A stretch of DNA of 64,000 nucleotides, taken from Muraenolepis orangiensis (Eukaryota; Chordata; Actinopteri; Gadiformes; Muraenolepididae). The notes under the pieces were generated by a model that was not told the DNA's origin, ran no database searches, and saw nothing but the letters and a program-made list of their open reading frames with translations. Both the position numbers and the translations under genes were made by a program. The stretch is taken from the NCBI GenBank assembly GCA_027704905.1, contig CM051018.1:20202366-20266365 (forward strand). The letters run 5' to 3'. This document shows, one piece after another, positions 63,195-64,000 of this stretch; the first letter of the stretch is position 1; each line of letters begins with the position of its first letter.

Positions 63195-63500
63195 GTGCAG
63201 TGGTAAGCCTCACTCACTCCCCGACGCCTAAATAGACGCTGTAGCGATGAAGCTAGGGCCAATGGGCTTTAGCTTCTCACGTTAGAGCGTCGCCTCTCAT
63301 GCTCGGAGGTCGTGAGTTTGAGCCCGGTGCGGGACACTCACTGTTACACTGGTGACGTGACCCGGATAAGACTGAGGTTCAGGGGGGTGAGTGTAACAGA
63401 CGCCAGCAGGTGGTGCTGTGCAGTGAAGTAAACCTCAATCCCCGACGCCTAAATAGACATTCTAGCGATGAAGCTTTGCTAGAACGTCGCCAGTGCGGAC
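63195..63500 (+). mobile_element. Second tRNA-derived SINE family, with flanking near-repeats
   Basis: 'tagcttctcacgttagagcg' (A-box like) and 'gtcgtgagtttgagcccgg' (B-box like) form a tRNA-type head at 63270-63330. The segment 'cccgacgcctaaatagac' ... 'agcgatgaagct' occurs both before (63221) and after (63441) it, about 220 bp apart, either as a tandem SINE dimer or a duplicated target. Confidence 0.6.
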
Positions 63501-64000
63501 ACTGACTGTTACACACACACAGTGAAATTAGTTTCTCTGCATTTAACCCATCCTAGGAGCAGTGGGCAGCAATTTTCCACTATTATATACAGCAAACTGC
63601 GGGCAAGGTCTAACGCCTTGCTCAAGGATTTCTGGGACTTGAACACGGCGACCATCCGGTTCCCAACGCCAAGTCCCAACAGACTGAACTACTGCCAGAT
63701 GGATGATGGATTGATGGACTCCTAATTACTCACAAAGTTGATTAGTGGTCCGTGTTGTTGCACTTGGGGAGTCTGCTTAGAAGTCTAAAGGATGGAGAAG
63801 AGATAGAGATATTGACCCATTAGGCCGCCTGTCCTCCGCCCTGCATCACAGAGTGGGGCCATTTCCATGTAAATAGCTCTGATACTGCACCCTGCATCCA
63901 TTATTTAGATGGGTATTTCCTAAAGGGCGTAATGGGAAAACAGCTTAACAAGGCACAAACGGTGAAGATATTCTCACACCCAGAGCAATGTAGGACTTAG

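Overview
The window is nuclear DNA from a teleost fish. It has intron-containing vertebrate genes with GT/AG splice sites, very many CA, GA and TTA microsatellites, L2/CR1-like LINE 3' ends with short tandem tails, tRNA-derived SINEs, and Ty3/Gypsy and BEL/Pao LTR retrotransposons. One 1000-base run of N (22720-23719) is an assembly gap. All exon models below were built by reading splice sites and checking phase by hand; no database search was possible.

Layout. 1-6.5 kb (minus strand): two tandem glycine N-acyltransferase-like genes. Copy A runs off the left edge; copy B is complete in five exons. 6.5-11.6 kb: a SINE whose head has become a 28-bp minisatellite, a degenerate LINE and further LINE 3' fragments. 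11.6-22.7 kb (minus): a broken Ty3/Gypsy element split inside its reverse transcriptase gene by a young BEL/Pao element. That element has matching 491-bp LTRs, a 5-bp target duplication and one 1857-codon open frame that has lost its reverse transcriptase core. 23.8-30.9 kb: two tandem, apparently intact type-2 cystatin genes (minus), a third truncated copy beside a perfect 59-bp inverted repeat, and remnants of a DDE transposase and a SWIM-finger protein. 31-33 kb (plus): a 5'-truncated chromodomain Gypsy element. 33.8-35.6 kb (minus): mad2l1bp (p31comet). 36.2-55.5 kb (plus): a 19-exon kinesin-3 gene head to head with mad2l1bp. 55.9-64 kb: no gene recognised; microsatellites, a 1.25-kb CCA-rich tract, a SINE and some possibly conserved AT-rich segments.

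The most interesting locus is the kinesin gene. Its motor and FHA exons follow KIF16B closely, but the long coiled coil and PX domain are absent. The protein instead runs through a short proline-rich linker and a run of about 9-residue repeats into a C-terminal module that, in my reading, resembles the C-terminal part of nischarin. The whole model stays in frame over 19 exons (1346 residues). Its divergent neighbour encodes a spindle-checkpoint silencer, so a shared promoter is possible. The duplicated glyatl and cystatin families are likely lineage-specific expansions; the repeats inserted into single copies of the glyatl duplicates give a relative history of insertion.
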